64,000 nucleotides of DNA, taken from contig VXPO01000036.1 in the NCBI GenBank assembly GCA_009839505.1, forward strand, positions 62,001 through 126,000, in the 5' to 3' direction. The translations under genes and the position numbers were made by a program. This DNA is from Gammaproteobacteria bacterium. Its GTDB lineage: Bacteria; Pseudomonadota; Gammaproteobacteria; Pseudomonadales; Azotimanducaceae. Below the pieces are notes generated by a model. It had not been told where the DNA came from and searched no databases. It saw only the letters and a list, made by a program, of their open reading frames with translations. Shown here piece after piece: positions 50,529 through 58,914 of the stretch (positions are counted from its first letter, which is position 1; each line of letters begins with the position of its first letter).

Positions 50529-51689
50529 TTAGGCGCCTAACGGACGCAATAGCTCGCGCCCGATAATGTGACGTTGAATCTCGGAGGTGCCGTCCCAGAT
50601 CCGCTCGACCCGGGCGTCGCGCCAGAACCTCGCCAGCGGCAGGTCGTCCATCAAGCCCATGCCACCGTGGATCTGCAGGGCCTCGTCGGTAACCCGGGCA
50701 AGCATCTCCGAGGCGTAGAGTTTCGCCGAGGCGATTTCGCGGTTCGCGGCCAGACCCTGATCGAGGCGCCACGCCGCCGCGAGCGTCATCCAGTCCGCGG
50801 CGTCGATCTCCGTGACCATGTCGGCGAGTTTGAACGACACGCCTTGGAAGCGGCCGATGGGTTGGCCGAACTGACTGCGTTCGGCGGCGTAGCCGAGTGC
50901 GAGATCGAAGGCGCGTCGCGCCCTCCCCACGCACATGGCCGCCACGGTCAGCCGCGTGCCGTATAGCCACTCGTTGGCCAGCTCGAAGCCGCCATGCGGC
51001 TCACCGAGGATCTGCGCCGAAGGCAGGCGGCAGTCGTCGAACGCGAGAACGCAGTTGTGGTAGCCGCGGTGCGAGACCGAGTCGTAGCCGGGGCGGATGT
51101 CGAAGCCGGGCGTGCCGCGATCCACCAGGAAACAGGTGATGAGCTTTTTCGGACCCCGCTGGGTGTCCTCCTCCCCGGTCGCGACGAAAACGATCACGAA
51201 GTCGGCGACATCGGCATGGGAGATGAAGTGCTTGGTCCCGTTGACGATCCAATCGTCGCCGTCGCGCCGCGCGGAGCACTGCATGCCACGCACGTCCGAT
51301 CCGGCGCCTGGTTCGGTCATCGCCAGGGCATCGAGGCGCTCGCCACGGGCCGCGGGATGGAGGTAGCGTTCGCGCTGCTCGGCGTTGCAGCCCATCAGGA
51401 TTCCCGAGGGACGGCCCCAGAATACCGTCAGCGCCATGGATGCCCGGCCCAGCTCACGTTCCAGCAGGGTGAACGTCAGGTGGTCGAGTCCGCCGCCGCC
51501 CATCTCCACCGGAAGATTGGGCGCGTAGAAGCCGAGTTCGATGACCTTGCGCTTGATCGACTCGCCGAGTTCCGGTGGCACGCGCCCGGATTGCTCGACG
51601 GCCTCCTCGTGCGGATAGAGTTCGCGCTCGACGAAGTCGCGGACGGTGTCCACCACCAGCTTTTGTTCGGCCGTGAGTCCGAAGTCCAT
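50529..51689 (-). CDS. Acyl-CoA dehydrogenase, candidate gamma-butyrobetainyl-CoA dehydrogenase
   Basis: A 386-residue FAD enzyme: MDFGLTAEQKLVVDTVRDFVERE, ALAMTEPGAGSDVRG, WIVNGTKHFISHAD, YAAERSQFGQPIGRFQG, LQIHGGMGLMDDLPLARFWRD and RVERIWDGTSEIQRHIIGREL. In most relatives the base is the Glu of YEGT-S; here it is Asp (WDGTS), a conservative but unusual change. Located between L-carnitine dehydrogenase and the CoA synthetase, it may oxidise gamma-butyrobetainyl-CoA to crotonobetainyl-CoA. ATG 51689 has a GGGAGGG site and begins 1 nt after the preceding stop. Confidence 0.9.
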   Translation of the reverse strand: MDFGLTAEQKLVVDTVRDFVERELYPHEEAVEQSGRVPPELGESIKRKVIELGFYAPNLPVEMGGGGLDHLTFTLLERELGRASMALTVFWGRPSGILMGCNAEQRERYLHPAARGERLDALAMTEPGAGSDVRGMQCSARRDGDDWIVNGTKHFISHADVADFVIVFVATGEEDTQRGPKKLITCFLVDRGTPGFDIRPGYDSVSHRGYHNCVLAFDDCRLPSAQILGEPHGGFELANEWLYGTRLTVAAMCVGRARRAFDLALGYAAERSQFGQPIGRFQGVSFKLADMVTEIDAADWMTLAAAWRLDQGLAANREIASAKLYASEMLARVTDEALQIHGGMGLMDDLPLARFWRDARVERIWDGTSEIQRHIIGRELLRPLGA

Positions 51690-51690
51690 C

Positions 51691-52683
51691 TCATCCCTCC
51701 CGGAGCCGTCGAAGACGCTGCTGGTTGTCGGCCAACGTTGCGCCGGCGCCAACGCGATGCCCACGCAATGCCTCCATGATCGAGACCAGGCAGTCGTCGC
51801 GCAATCGCTCGAGTTCCTTCACGCGTCGCCCGGCGGCTTGCTTCTCGGCACCCGCCACCAGTTTGTCGACGAGTTCCGCGGTGAGCTCGGGCGCTTCGAG
51901 CCGGGTCCACGGCTGCTTCAGCGTGGGACCGAACTGTTCTACGAAATGGCGCATTCCCGCGTCGCCGCCCGCCATGTGAAAGGCCAGGAACGTGCCCATG
52001 AACGCCCACCGCAGACCCGGTCCGAAGGTGATCGCGGCGTCGAGTTCCTCCGGGGTGGCCACGTCGTCGTCGACAAGGTGCAACGCTTCTCGCCACAAAG
52101 CCTCCTGCAGTCGGTCGGACAGGAATCCGTCGATCTCGTTGCGGACACGCAGCGGGTGCATGCCTACGTCCGTGTAGAAGGCCACCGCGCGGTCGATGCT
52201 CGCGACGGCCGTCTGCTTGCCGCCGACTACCTCCACGAGCGGCAGCAGGTAGACGGGGTTGAAGGGGTGGCCGACGAGAACCCGCTCCGGATGGCCGCAG
52301 TCGGCCTGCAGATCGCTGGGCTTCAGGCCCGAGGTGCTGGACGCGATTGGAGCATCGGAAGCCGTCGCGGCGTCGATTCGCGCCAACAGCGTGCGTTTGA
52401 GTTCCAGGCGCTCGGGGGCACTCTCCTGTACGAATCCGGCATGGGCACAAGCCGACTCCAGCGAGTCGGCGCAACGCAACCGGGTGACGCTGGCCTCAGG
52501 GGCCAGACCCAGCTTCTCCAATGCGGGCCAGGCGTTCTCGACGGCGGCCCGGAGTCTGCCTTCCCAGCCGGGCGCGACATCCCAGGCAACGACATCCAGT
52601 CCACAGGCCAACGCCCGGGCCGCCCAACCGGCGCCGATGACGCCCGTGCCGACGACGACGAACGTGCTGTCGTGTTCGGCCAA
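51691..52683 (-). CDS. L-carnitine dehydrogenase
   Basis: A 330-residue NAD-dependent enzyme of the 3-hydroxyacyl-CoA dehydrogenase fold, oxidising L-carnitine to 3-dehydrocarnitine. Motifs: [17 protein letters not shown] at 9-25; [29 protein letters not shown] near 115; [18 protein letters not shown] near 138-155; [31 protein letters not shown] and [19 protein letters not shown]. This set, especially [15 protein letters not shown] and RWAxMG, distinguishes carnitine dehydrogenase from fatty-acid HADs. No fused thioesterase domain is present. It lies 21 nt downstream of its functional partner, the 3-dehydrocarnitine-cleaving enzyme. Confidence 0.9.
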   Translation of the reverse strand: MAEHDSTFVVVGTGVIGAGWAARALACGLDVVAWDVAPGWEGRLRAAVENAWPALEKLGLAPEASVTRLRCADSLESACAHAGFVQESAPERLELKRTLLARIDAATASDAPIASSTSGLKPSDLQADCGHPERVLVGHPFNPVYLLPLVEVVGGKQTAVASIDRAVAFYTDVGMHPLRVRNEIDGFLSDRLQEALWREALHLVDDDVATPEELDAAITFGPGLRWAFMGTFLAFHMAGGDAGMRHFVEQFGPTLKQPWTRLEAPELTAELVDKLVAGAEKQAAGRRVKELERLRDDCLVSIMEALRGHRVGAGATLADNQQRLRRLREG

Positions 52684-52704
52684 GGTGGCGTCCCCGGGTG
52701 TCCT

Positions 52705-53595
52705 TCAGCTACAGCGCAAACCGAACTTCGCGCGCGCTTCTTCGGGTTCCAGCACCCGGGCGCCGAGCATTTCCACGATGTTCCGGGCACGCTCGACCAG
52801 TTGTGCGTTCGTGGCGAACACACCGCGGGACAGGTACAGGTTGTCCTCGAGTCCGACCCGGACATGGCCACCGAGCAGCACCGACTGCGCGGCGAAGGGC
52901 ATCTGGTTGCGGCTGATGGCGAACGCGGTCCAGTTGGCCCCCGGCGGCAGCATGTCGACGCAGGCCTTGAACACGCCCACGTCCGCCGGCGCGGCCCAGG
53001 GAATGCCGAAGCACAGTTGGAACAGCGGGGGATCCTCGAGCAGATCCTCGCCGAGCATCTGCAGCGTGAAACTCAGGTGGCCCGTGTCGAAGATCTCCAG
53101 CTCCGGTTTGACGCCGAGCTCACGGATGCGCTGCGCCCCGCGTCGGAGCATGTCCGGCGTGGACACGTACACCAGGCTGCCTTCGCCGAAGTTGTACGAA
53201 CCGCAGTCCAGCGAGCAGATCTCCGGCAAGAGCTCCTCCACATGGGGAAGGCGTTCGATGGCACCCACGAGATCCGTGTCCTCGCCGAACCCGGTGGGCG
53301 CATCGTCGGGGCCGATGAACAGGTCGCCGCCCATGCCCGCCGTCAGGTTGATGACGACGTCGGTGTCGTCTTCGCGAATGCGGGCCACCACTTCGCGGTA
53401 CAGGGCGACGTCCCGCGAGCCTTTTCCGGTGGCGGGATCGCGCACGTGACAGTGCACGATGGCTGCGCCGGCCCGCGCCGCGTCCAGCGCGGAGGCGGCG
53501 ATCTGCGCCGGAGTTACCGGGATGTCCGGATGCTTGCCGACGGTGTCGCCGGCACCGGTCACAGCGCACGTGATCACAACCTCGGTGTTCATCAT
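52705..53595 (-). CDS. Beta-keto acid cleavage enzyme, probable 3-dehydrocarnitine:acetyl-CoA transferase
   Basis: A 296-residue Zn-dependent TIM-barrel enzyme of the BKACE (DUF849) family. [15 protein letters not shown] at 4-18, [29 protein letters not shown] with the Zn ligands His-x-His near 48-50, [12 protein letters not shown], and [23 protein letters not shown] near 255-275 are all canonical. With acetyl-CoA, the carnitine-pathway member turns 3-dehydrocarnitine into betainyl-CoA and acetoacetate. First gene of the minus-strand operon; the 108 nt between its ATG 53595 and the divergent dioxygenase gene should hold the promoters. Specificity is inferred from context. Confidence 0.88.
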   Translation of the reverse strand: MMNTEVVITCAVTGAGDTVGKHPDIPVTPAQIAASALDAARAGAAIVHCHVRDPATGKGSRDVALYREVVARIREDDTDVVINLTAGMGGDLFIGPDDAPTGFGEDTDLVGAIERLPHVEELLPEICSLDCGSYNFGEGSLVYVSTPDMLRRGAQRIRELGVKPELEIFDTGHLSFTLQMLGEDLLEDPPLFQLCFGIPWAAPADVGVFKACVDMLPPGANWTAFAISRNQMPFAAQSVLLGGHVRVGLEDNLYLSRGVFATNAQLVERARNIVEMLGARVLEPEEARAKFGLRCS

Positions 53596-53703
53596 GCGAC
53601 CTCCAGTGGATGCGTTTGCGCACGGGCGACTTTACACGGATTGTCACCGGCCGAGACGACGCGGCAAACTATCGGCCGCCGCCAGAAAACCTCGGACGTG
53701 GCC

Positions 53704-54531
53704 ATGGATTCAGCGACTGACTCCCTGCGCGAGCGCTTCCTGAGTGAAGGATTCCTGGCACCCGTTCGGATCCTCGACGAGCCCGACGCCCTCGCGCATC
53801 GGGCGCGGATGGAGCAGGCGGAGCGCTCGTTCGGCGATCTGCACTACCGGGCCAAGGTGTACACGATCCTGCGTTCGCCGATGGAACTGGCAACACACCC
53901 GCGAGTGTTGGACGTCGTCACGACGCTGATCGGCCCCAATGTGCTGCTCTGGAACGGCACGTACATCGTCAAGGAACCCCACACGCCGGCGCATGTGAGC
54001 TGGCACCAGGATCTGGCGTACTGGGGTCTCGACGGTGAAGACCAGGTGTCGATGTGGTTGGCCCTGTCTACTGCGGACGAGACCAGCGGCTGCATGCGGA
54101 TGGTCCCCGGCAGCCACAGGGCCGGCCGGCAGGGTCACCGACTCACCACCGACGAGTCCAACGTGCTCTATCAGGGCCAGACTGTCGACGAAGTGGATGA
54201 AGCCGACGCGGTGACCTGTGCGCTCCGTCCCGGCGAAGCGTCGTTCCACCACGGCTGGACGCTGCACTCGTCCATGTCCAACCGTAGCGGTGATCGACGG
54301 ATCGGCTTCAACGCCCAGTACATCGCCACCCATGTGCGCCAGACTCAGCACGACCGCGACACGGCGATCCTCGTCCACGGCAGCGACGACTTCGGACACT
54401 TCGGCGCGGACATTCGGGCAACCGGCGACCTCGAACCCGCGGCCGTGGCGCGGCAGCGGGAGCTTGATCGCCAAGTCCGGGAAACCATGGGGCGGGGTCT
54501 CAAAAACGCACTGACTACGCGTTTGGTGTAG
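53704..54531 (+). CDS. Phytanoyl-CoA dioxygenase-family protein
   Basis: A 275-residue Fe(II)/2-oxoglutarate oxygenase. The facial triad is visible: His101-x-Asp103 in SWHQDLAYWGL and a distal His near 188 in TLHSSMSNRSGDRR, which also holds the 2-oxoglutarate-binding Arg. The PhyH family hydroxylates lipids, osmolytes and many small molecules, so the substrate is open; divergence from the carnitine operon suggests a linked compound. It is not the TauD/BBOX type of gamma-butyrobetaine hydroxylase. ATG 53704 is the start; the much longer open frame upstream is antisense to the operon. Confidence 0.88.
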   Translation: MDSATDSLRERFLSEGFLAPVRILDEPDALAHRARMEQAERSFGDLHYRAKVYTILRSPMELATHPRVLDVVTTLIGPNVLLWNGTYIVKEPHTPAHVSWHQDLAYWGLDGEDQVSMWLALSTADETSGCMRMVPGSHRAGRQGHRLTTDESNVLYQGQTVDEVDEADAVTCALRPGEASFHHGWTLHSSMSNRSGDRRIGFNAQYIATHVRQTQHDRDTAILVHGSDDFGHFGADIRATGDLEPAAVARQRELDRQVRETMGRGLKNALTTRLV

Positions 54532-54569
54532 TCTCGCTTGTCCGGAACGCGTCAAACGGGGAGGGCTTG

Positions 54570-55394
54570 ATGCAGCACCGATTCTGGATTCCAGCGGGCG
54601 TGACCATGGCGGCGCTGTTCGCGATGACCGCCTGGGCCGAGTCCGGCACCTACGAGGTGCCCAGGACTCCCGACGGCGTGCCCGACTACAACGGCATCTG
54701 GCAGGCCATGGGTTCGGCGCACTGGGATCTCGAGGACCACAACGCGCGCCAAGGGGCGGCGCCGATCCTCGGCGCGCTGGGTGCCATCCCCGCCGGGCGA
54801 AGCGTCGTCGCCGGCGGCGCCATCCCCTACCAGGACTGGGCGCTGGCGCAACGCGAAGAGAACCGCGCCAATTGGGTGAAGCTCGACCCGGCGGTGAAGT
54901 GCTACATGCCGGGGATCCCGCGGGCCACCTACATGCCGTTCCCGTTCCAGTTCGTGCAATCCAAGGACGCGATCCTCGCCGCCTATGAATTCACCAGCTC
55001 CAGCCGGGTCATCCACCTGAACCGGCCCGGCAGCGAAGCCGAACTCGACTCCTGGATGGGCTACTCCCTCGGCAGTTTCGACGGCGACACGCTGGTCGTC
55101 GACGTCACCGCGCAGATGCCGGACACGTGGTTCGACAGCTCCGGGAACTTCCACAGCGACGAACTGCACGTGGTCGAGCGCTACACGCGCACGGGCCCGG
55201 ACACGCTCCACTACGAAGCGACGATCAACGACCCCAAGGTGTTCACCGAACCGTGGACGATCAGCATGCCCTTGTACCGGCGCATCGAGCCGGGTGCTCG
55301 CATCCTGGAGTTCAAATGCGTCGAGTTCGCCGAATACGCCACCTACGGGGACTACTACACTGACCCGCCCGAAGACAAACCGAACGAGGAGTGA
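54570..55394 (+). CDS. Uncharacterised exported protein, related to the next gene
   Basis: A 274-residue protein with a signal peptide (FWIPAGVTMAALFAMTAWAES, cleavage near 22). The mature part begins VPRTPDGVPDYNGIWQAMG and contains SWMGYSLGSFDGDTLVVDVT, DELHVVERYTRTGPDTLHYEATINDP and FTEPWTISMPLYR. The same phrases occur in the following gene, so the two are paralogues of a family common in environmental bacteria but without known function. ATG 54570 follows GGGGAGGG. It starts a run of four exported proteins. Confidence 0.8.
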   Translation: MQHRFWIPAGVTMAALFAMTAWAESGTYEVPRTPDGVPDYNGIWQAMGSAHWDLEDHNARQGAAPILGALGAIPAGRSVVAGGAIPYQDWALAQREENRANWVKLDPAVKCYMPGIPRATYMPFPFQFVQSKDAILAAYEFTSSSRVIHLNRPGSEAELDSWMGYSLGSFDGDTLVVDVTAQMPDTWFDSSGNFHSDELHVVERYTRTGPDTLHYEATINDPKVFTEPWTISMPLYRRIEPGARILEFKCVEFAEYATYGDYYTDPPEDKPNEE

Positions 55395-55405
55395 GGAGAT
55401 CCACC

Positions 55406-56458
55406 ATGACGACTTCACCGACTAGCCGTTTTGCCGCCATCGCGGCTCTGGTCGCGCCGATCGCGCTCGCAGCCGACGACGCGCCCTTGAAGACTTCCTG
55501 GGGCGTGCCCGATCTGACGGGCACATGGGACTTCGCCACCATCACACCGTTCAACCGTCCAGGACGCTTCGGTGACCGGGAATACCTCACGGAGGAGGAG
55601 TACAACGGCTGGAACGACAGCGCCAGGCAGAGACGCGAGCAAAGCGACTTGGCACCTTCCCGACCCGCGCCGGAAACACCGACCCAAGGCGATGTAGACG
55701 TCGGCTACAACTCCTTCTTCATCGACTCCGGCAGACACCTGTCGCCCGGCCGGCGCACGTCCATCGTCGTGGACCCGCCGAACGGACGCATGCCCGGCAA
55801 CACCATGGCGGCGCTGATGCGCTACGCCGAGATGCGCGAGCGCTGGGAACACCCGCCGCGCACACCGGCTGATCGCCCGCCCGCGACCCGCTGCCTCGTC
55901 GGCTTCAACGCCGGCCCGCCCATGTCGTCGGGTGCCTACAACAACCTGGTGCGGATCTTCCAGTCGCCGGGCCACGTCGGCATCCTGAACGAGATGATCA
56001 ACGACCACCGGATGATCGCCACCGACGGCGGCGAGCACATGTCCGACGTCAGCTTCTGGAAGGGCGACTCGATCGGCCGCTGGGAAGGAGACACCTTCGT
56101 GGTCCAGACGAAGAGCTTCAGGCCCGAAACCAATTTCCGCGGCTCCGGGCCCAACATGCACCTCACCGAGCGTTTCACCCGCATCGACGAGAACACGCTG
56201 CGCTACGAATACACGGTGGATGATCCCGAAATGTTCCAGGGCAGTTGGTCCACGGAGCAGGACTGGGTGCGCACCGATACGGACATCTACGAATACGCCT
56301 GCCACGAGGGCAACCGCTCGCTCTTGATGCAGATGCGGGCCGGCAAGCAGCAGTACGATGCAGGCAATGTGGAGGCGGACGACACTTGGCTGCCAACCTG
56401 GTTCAAGTGGATGCCGAAGAAGGCGGACCTGCTTGCCCGCCAAGCCGGCGAGGAATGA
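55406..56458 (+). CDS. Uncharacterised exported protein, paralogue of the preceding gene
   Basis: A 350-residue protein with a signal peptide ending ALAADDAPL. Shared with the previous protein: GVPDLTGTWDF near the mature start, IGRWEGDTFVVQT, MHLTERFTRIDENTLRYEYTVDDPEMF and YEYACHEGN. The repeated GTW, GxWEGDTL and ERFTR motifs suggest a conserved binding fold; catalysis is unproven. ATG 55406 with GAGGAG, 11 nt after the previous stop; the DUF6152 gene follows. Confidence 0.8.
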   Translation: MTTSPTSRFAAIAALVAPIALAADDAPLKTSWGVPDLTGTWDFATITPFNRPGRFGDREYLTEEEYNGWNDSARQRREQSDLAPSRPAPETPTQGDVDVGYNSFFIDSGRHLSPGRRTSIVVDPPNGRMPGNTMAALMRYAEMRERWEHPPRTPADRPPATRCLVGFNAGPPMSSGAYNNLVRIFQSPGHVGILNEMINDHRMIATDGGEHMSDVSFWKGDSIGRWEGDTFVVQTKSFRPETNFRGSGPNMHLTERFTRIDENTLRYEYTVDDPEMFQGSWSTEQDWVRTDTDIYEYACHEGNRSLLMQMRAGKQQYDAGNVEADDTWLPTWFKWMPKKADLLARQAGEE

Positions 56459-56497
56459 CCCGGCTCAAGAGCATTGGGAACTGAAGGAGGAGATCCG

Positions 56498-56980
56498 ATG
56501 ACCTCTCGATTCGCCGCCGTAGGCGCACTGGCACTCGCCATGGCCGCGCCAACCGCGCTTGCGCACCACGCATTCTCCGCGGAGTTCGACGCCAACCTGC
56601 CGATCCGCGTCCAAGGCAAGATCGTCCAGGTGGACTGGATCAATCCCCACGCCTGGGTCCACGTCGAGCACGTGCACGAGGACGGCACCACCAAGGTCTG
56701 GCAGCTCGAAGCGGGCACGCCGAACACGCTGTTGAGACGCGGACTCACCAAGCAGCTCCTGCAGCCGGGCACCGAAGTGGTCGTGCGCGGCTACCAGAGC
56801 AAGGACAAGGTTTGCGAGCCGATCTGCTCCGGCAGTGGCCGCGACATCACCTTCCCGGACGGCACCAAGATCTTCATGGGATCGTCGGGAACAGGCGCTC
56901 CGCGGGATGGTGCCGATCCGACGGAGGGCACCCGCGAGGAAGAGCAGAACCTGCCCGAGGAAGAAGAGGACGACGACTAG
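56498..56980 (+). CDS. DUF6152-family exported protein
   Basis: A 160-residue protein: signal peptide to about residue 22 (ALAMAAPTALAHHAF), then HHAFSAEFDANLPIRVQGKIVQVDWINPHAWVHV, the DUF6152 signature, a compact beta domain through about 125, and a very acidic tail (EEEQNLPEEEEDDD). The His pair at the mature N-terminus could bind metal. The family recurs beside the type of exported proteins encoded upstream; function unknown. GGAGGAG precedes ATG 56498. Confidence 0.85.
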   Translation: MTSRFAAVGALALAMAAPTALAHHAFSAEFDANLPIRVQGKIVQVDWINPHAWVHVEHVHEDGTTKVWQLEAGTPNTLLRRGLTKQLLQPGTEVVVRGYQSKDKVCEPICSGSGRDITFPDGTKIFMGSSGTGAPRDGADPTEGTREEEQNLPEEEEDDD

Positions 56981-57037
56981 CGACACCGAAGGGCGGCCCG
57001 CTGTGGGTCGTCCGCTCCGCGACAAGGGGGAGACAAC

Positions 57038-58090
57038 ATGAACAGCATCGCGCGCATGGCCACGACGGGGCTCGTTGCCGCGGCATGGTGCCTTTGCGGC
57101 CAGGCCTTCGCCGAAGAGGCCGAGTCCGGCGGCCCCATCACCACCGACACGCACCGCTTCCAGCCGTTGGCCGACGGCGTCTACCTAGCGATGTACACCG
57201 TGCCGCGTTTCTTCAACAGCAACTCGCTGGTCGTGGTCAACGAGAACGATGTGCTGGTGGTCGACTCGCACATCACCCCGAACGCCGCCAAGGAACTGAT
57301 CGCGGGCATCGCACAGATCACCGACAAGCCGATCACGACCCTCGTCTATACCCACTTCCACTACGACCACGCCCACGGCACCCAGGCCTTCGGCGACGTG
57401 CAGATCATCGGCCACGAGTTCACCTACGCAACGATGGCCGGCGATCCCCTGAACGAACCCACGTTCCAGCAGTGGTTCTCGGGTCAGAACCGCGCCGTTC
57501 CTTGGCTCGAGGGCCAGATCGAGTCGGCCGAGAGCGACCAACAGCGCGAACAGCTCGAAGCCTCGCTGTCGGCGGCCAGAGCCCATCTGGAGCACGTCAA
57601 CAGCATCGTCCCGGTGCCCCCCGACACCACGCTGAGCGACCGGCTGACCCTGTACCGCGGCGACCGCGAGATCCAGGTCATCTTCTGCGGCCGCGCCCAC
57701 ACGGGCGGCGATGTCGTGGTCTACCTGCCGGCGGACCGGCTCGTCTACACCGGCGACATGGCGTTCCAAGGGCCTTCCTTCCTCGGCGACGGCTACGTCG
57801 ACGAGTGGCCCGCCACCCTCATGAAACTCAAGGAACTCGACGTCGCCATGTATGTCCCGGGCCACGGACCGCCGTTCACCGATTCCGGACGGCTCGATAT
57901 CGTGGCCGCCTACTACGGCGACCTCTGGAAACAGGTCGTGGCGGCACGCGCGGACGGCGCCAACGCCGGCGCAGCGGCTGCACAGGTCGACCTCAGATCC
58001 TATGCCGACACCCTCGGCATACGCCGGCCAGGTACGGATGCGCAGACCGTCGCCCGCATCTACCGGTTGCTGGACGAACGCGGCGAGTAG
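57038..58090 (+). CDS. Exported metallo-beta-lactamase-fold hydrolase
   Basis: A 350-residue periplasmic hydrolase. Signal peptide ends GQAFAEEAES; the Zn motif THFHYDHAHG (HxHxDH) is near 109-118, followed by GRAHTGGDVVVYLP, VYTGDMAFQG and VPGHGPPF that provide the remaining His/Asp ligands. It resembles quinoprotein-relay/SoxH-type and B3-like hydrolases rather than a true antibiotic-hydrolysing enzyme. ATG 57038 follows AAGGGGGAG. It is the last of four co-oriented exported genes. Confidence 0.88.
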   Translation: MNSIARMATTGLVAAAWCLCGQAFAEEAESGGPITTDTHRFQPLADGVYLAMYTVPRFFNSNSLVVVNENDVLVVDSHITPNAAKELIAGIAQITDKPITTLVYTHFHYDHAHGTQAFGDVQIIGHEFTYATMAGDPLNEPTFQQWFSGQNRAVPWLEGQIESAESDQQREQLEASLSAARAHLEHVNSIVPVPPDTTLSDRLTLYRGDREIQVIFCGRAHTGGDVVVYLPADRLVYTGDMAFQGPSFLGDGYVDEWPATLMKLKELDVAMYVPGHGPPFTDSGRLDIVAAYYGDLWKQVVAARADGANAGAAAAQVDLRSYADTLGIRRPGTDAQTVARIYRLLDERGE

Positions 58091-58188
58091 GCGTCCGGGG
58101 GAGCGGAGTAGTGCTCCCGCCAGGAAACGAACAAGCAATGGACGTCACGTCCTGAGGACTTGACTACCGACGCCCGCGCCACTACGTT

Positions 58189-58225
58189 GATGCTATGTCA
58201 TCACAGTGATTGAGGTCATAGCATC
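58189..58225. promoter_or_regulatory. Nested palindromic operator directly before the antitoxin gene
   Basis: GATGCTATG (58189-58197) and CATAGCATC (58217-58225) are perfect complements; between them ATCAC-A-GTGAT (58200-58210) is a second palindrome. The right arm touches the antitoxin ATG at 58226, leaving no room for a ribosome-binding site. A ribbon-helix-helix antitoxin binding here would autoregulate the pair. The 98 nt before it (58091-58188) show nothing else. Confidence 0.75.
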
Positions 58226-58492
58226 ATGCGAAGCACCGTAAGGATCGACGACGACCTCATGGTGGAGTTGCGAGCGAGAGCGGAGGCAGAAAGCGTTTCT
58301 CTGACGAGAATGCTCAATCGAACGTTGCGCGTTGGGCTTTCCGCCCCACGTAAACAGACCGAAAAGCGCAGGCCGTTCAAACAGAAAACGTTCCGCATGG
58401 GTGTGCCTCGTGTGGGAGTCGTCAAGGCCTTGGCCCTGGCCGCCGAGTTGGAGGATGAAGAGATCACCCGCAAGTTGTCGTTGCGAAAATGA
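58226..58492 (+). CDS. VapB-type ribbon-helix-helix antitoxin
   Basis: An 88-residue protein with an N-terminal ribbon-helix-helix (RSTVRIDDDLMVELRARAEAE, then SLTRMLNRTLRVGL) and a basic linker, then a C-terminal helix (VKALALAAELEDEEITRKLSLR) that would clamp the toxin. ATGA overlap with the PIN-domain gene. Codon use is less G+C-rich than in neighbours, which hints at transfer. Confidence 0.85.
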   Translation: MRSTVRIDDDLMVELRARAEAESVSLTRMLNRTLRVGLSAPRKQTEKRRPFKQKTFRMGVPRVGVVKALALAAELEDEEITRKLSLRK

Positions 58493-58914
58493 AGGTCGTC
58501 GACGTAAACGTGCTGCTCTACGCTGTTAATCCCGACTTGGATCCGGACGGGAAGATTCGACGGTGGTGGGACCACGCACTGGCTGGGGACGAGTCAATCG
58601 GTTTGCCGTGGCTGGTGCTTTCCGGATTCCTGCGCGTCTCGACCAATCCGAGGGTTTACGCACAGCCTCTGACCGTAGACGAAGCGCTCGGCCAGGTTGA
58701 AGGCTGGCTTTCCGCCGAGATCGTTACGACCATCTCAGAGAAATCCGACCACTGGGGCAGTCTTCGAAGACTGCTAAGCGAGGCCGGTACAGCAGGCAAC
58801 CTAACGACGGACGCCCACCTGGCCGCCCTTGCGATAACCCACGACGCAACGCTCGTTTCCTGCGACAACGACTTCGCGCGGTTTGCCGACTTGCGTTGGG
58901 AGAACCCGCTCTAG
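58489..58914 (+). CDS. VapC-type PIN-domain ribonuclease toxin
   Basis: A 141-residue PIN-domain protein: Asp5 in VVDVNVLLYAVNPD, GLPWLVLSGFLRVSTNPRV, TDAHLAALAITHDATLVSCDNDF and FADLRWENPL. The position usually occupied by the second acidic residue (E-FLR) is Gly in SGFLRV; the later Asp residues are intact. Predicted to cleave RNA when freed from the antitoxin. Its TAG shares the bases CTAG (58911-58914) with the stop of the convergent VOC gene. Confidence 0.88.
   Translation: MKVVDVNVLLYAVNPDLDPDGKIRRWWDHALAGDESIGLPWLVLSGFLRVSTNPRVYAQPLTVDEALGQVEGWLSAEIVTTISEKSDHWGSLRRLLSEAGTAGNLTTDAHLAALAITHDATLVSCDNDFARFADLRWENPL

Noticed and set aside
50524..50970. N-terminal extension of the acyl-CoA synthetase frame to 50970.
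   Set aside because: It overlaps the acyl-CoA dehydrogenase gene in another frame and encodes Arg-rich non-conserved sequence; GTG 50523 matches the family start.
51646..53703. A very long plus-strand open frame leading into the PhyH gene (961 codons in all).
   Set aside because: It is antisense to three genes with clear motifs (acyl-CoA dehydrogenase, carnitine dehydrogenase, BKACE) and its translation has no conserved sequence; only the part from 53704 is real.
57038..58090. The metallo-beta-lactamase-fold gene as an antibiotic resistance gene.
   Set aside because: Zn ligands are present, but the sequence and its exported neighbours fit general hydrolases of this superfamily; nothing points to beta-lactam substrates.
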